A stretch of 5,821 nucleotides of DNA from Candidatus Woesearchaeota archaeon (lineage in GTDB: Archaea > Nanobdellota > Nanobdellia > Woesearchaeales > DSVV01), in assembly GCA_016205905.1 (NCBI GenBank), contig JACQSP010000072.1, forward strand, positions 1 to 5,821, in the 5' to 3' direction. This document shows positions 5,294 to 5,821 of the stretch, piece by piece. Every line of letters starts with the position of its first letter. Positions within the stretch are counted from its first letter, which is position 1. A program made the position numbers and the translations under genes. Under the pieces are notes generated by a model. That model was not told the origin of the DNA and did not search any database. It was given only the letters and a program-made list of their open reading frames with translations.

Positions 5294-5299
5294 AGGGGG
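5294..5299 (+). promoter_or_regulatory. Ribosome binding site that fixes the nrdR TTG start
   Basis: AGGGGG can pair with the anti-Shine-Dalgarno CCUCC through one G-U wobble and lies about nine bases before TTG at 5309. An in-frame TAG at 5300-5302 excludes any earlier start. Confidence 0.6.
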
Positions 5300-5308
5300 T
5301 AGAATATC

Positions 5309-5764
5309 TTGAAATGTCCTTTTTGTCCAAGCATTGAAACAAAGGTTGTAGATAAAAGAGAGACTGAAGAGCAAAGTATAACCCGAAGAAGACGAGAATG
5401 CTTAAAATGCGGCAAAAGATTTACAACATATGAGAGAATAGAAATGAGTAATATTCTCGTGATAAAAAAAGACGGAAAAAGAGAGCAGTTTGACAGGGAG
5501 AAGGTTAAAAAAGGCATTATTAAAGCATGCGAAAAAAGAAATGTCAGCATGGAAGATATTGAGAATATAATTAATGAAATTGAACAAAAACTGCGAAACC
5601 TTGAAACAACAGAAGTAAAAAGCAGCCTGATTGGTGAGTTTGTTATAAAAAGATTAAAGAAACTGGACAAGGTTGCATATATCAGGTTTGCATCAGTCTA
5701 CAAAGATTTCGAGGATATTGAAAGCTTTAAGGAAGCAATTGAACAATTGAAAAATGGAAGGTAA
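5309..5764 (+). CDS. nrdR: Transcriptional repressor NrdR
   Basis: NrdR senses ATP/dATP and represses ribonucleotide reductase genes. The 151 residues match the family length. The zinc ribbon comprises C3/C6 and C31/C34 (CPFC ... CLKC) with the conserved TKVVDKR and TRRRREC..C.KRFTTYER segments that bind DNA. The ATP-cone spans about 49-139 (VIKKDGKREQFDREKVKKGI, ACEKRNVS, and VAYIRFASVYKDFEDIESF). The first methionine is encoded by TTG; a later start would remove the first zinc pair. NrdR is mainly bacterial but occurs in some archaea, so transfer between domains is plausible. No nrd gene is in the window; its targets may lie downstream of 5821. The inverted-repeat array precedes it and a second copy of the array's beginning follows it. 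Confidence 0.95.
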   Translation: MKCPFCPSIETKVVDKRETEEQSITRRRRECLKCGKRFTTYERIEMSNILVIKKDGKREQFDREKVKKGIIKACEKRNVSMEDIENIINEIEQKLRNLETTEVKSSLIGEFVIKRLKKLDKVAYIRFASVYKDFEDIESFKEAIEQLKNGR

Positions 5765-5772
5765 GTATTTAT

Positions 5773-5821
5773 TTTAAAAGAGAATATATAGTAAGTGACG
5801 TAAATTTTTATACAAATCGTG
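5773..5821. repeat. Start of a second inverted-repeat module, cut by the window edge
   Basis: Bases 5783-5799 are identical over 17 nt to 5000-5016 and contain the whole left arm of unit 1. TTTAAA (5773-5778) precedes it by 4 nt, as TTTAAA at 4991-4996 precedes the first copy by 3 nt. The following bases differ from the first copy's loop. If the loop again has 21 nt, the right arm starts at 5821, which is indeed G, its expected first base. Confidence 0.75.

Overview
The window looks archaeal and A+T-rich. It holds an ABCE1/Rli ribosome-recycling ATPase, a tRNA-Thr(CGU) split by a canonical bulge-helix-bulge intron, a TrmB-family regulator, and TATA-type promoters of the CTTTAAATA / CTTTATATA kind. 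The mix of short genes, a tiny zinc protein, a DUF1461 membrane protein and NrdR suggests a DPANN-type archaeon (Woesearchaeota/Pacearchaeota-like). That placement is inference from gene style, not from a search.

Layout. Bases 1-173 hold no convincing gene. They carry a 23-bp copy of the tRNA 3' end and a hairpin followed by a T-tract on the minus strand, which probably terminates the tRNA. The intron-containing tRNA-Thr (174-273) and a 52-aa two-knuckle zinc protein (331-489) lie on the minus strand. The zinc protein shares an A+T promoter core with the divergent ABCE1 gene (593-2347). Converging on ABCE1 is an unrecognised 276-aa protein (2426-3256, minus), and the 79-bp gap between their stops lies inside an imperfect inverted repeat. 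A promoter region with several small palindromes separates that gene from a TrmB-like regulator (3473-4216), which is followed after 29 bp by a four-helix DUF1461/Lit-like membrane protein (4246-4995).

The most striking part is 5004-5235. Five inverted repeats stand back to back, each with perfect 10-13 bp arms and 16-28 nt loops. They are separated by only 2-3 nt and have centres spaced 46, 45.5, 47 and 46 bp apart. The arm sequences differ from unit to unit while complementarity is kept. The array sits between a TATA-like element and nrdR (5309-5764, TTG start). Downstream of nrdR the same TATA-like element plus the first left arm reappears (5773-5799) and runs off the window, so nrdR appears to be bracketed by two such modules. 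A diverged relative of the fifth unit lies in the ABCE1/276-aa convergent gap.

Functionally, ABCE1 and the tRNA serve translation and NrdR controls deoxynucleotide synthesis. The TrmB-like and DUF1461 genes may form a small transcription unit. No shared pathway links all the genes; the shared theme is unusual structured intergenic DNA.
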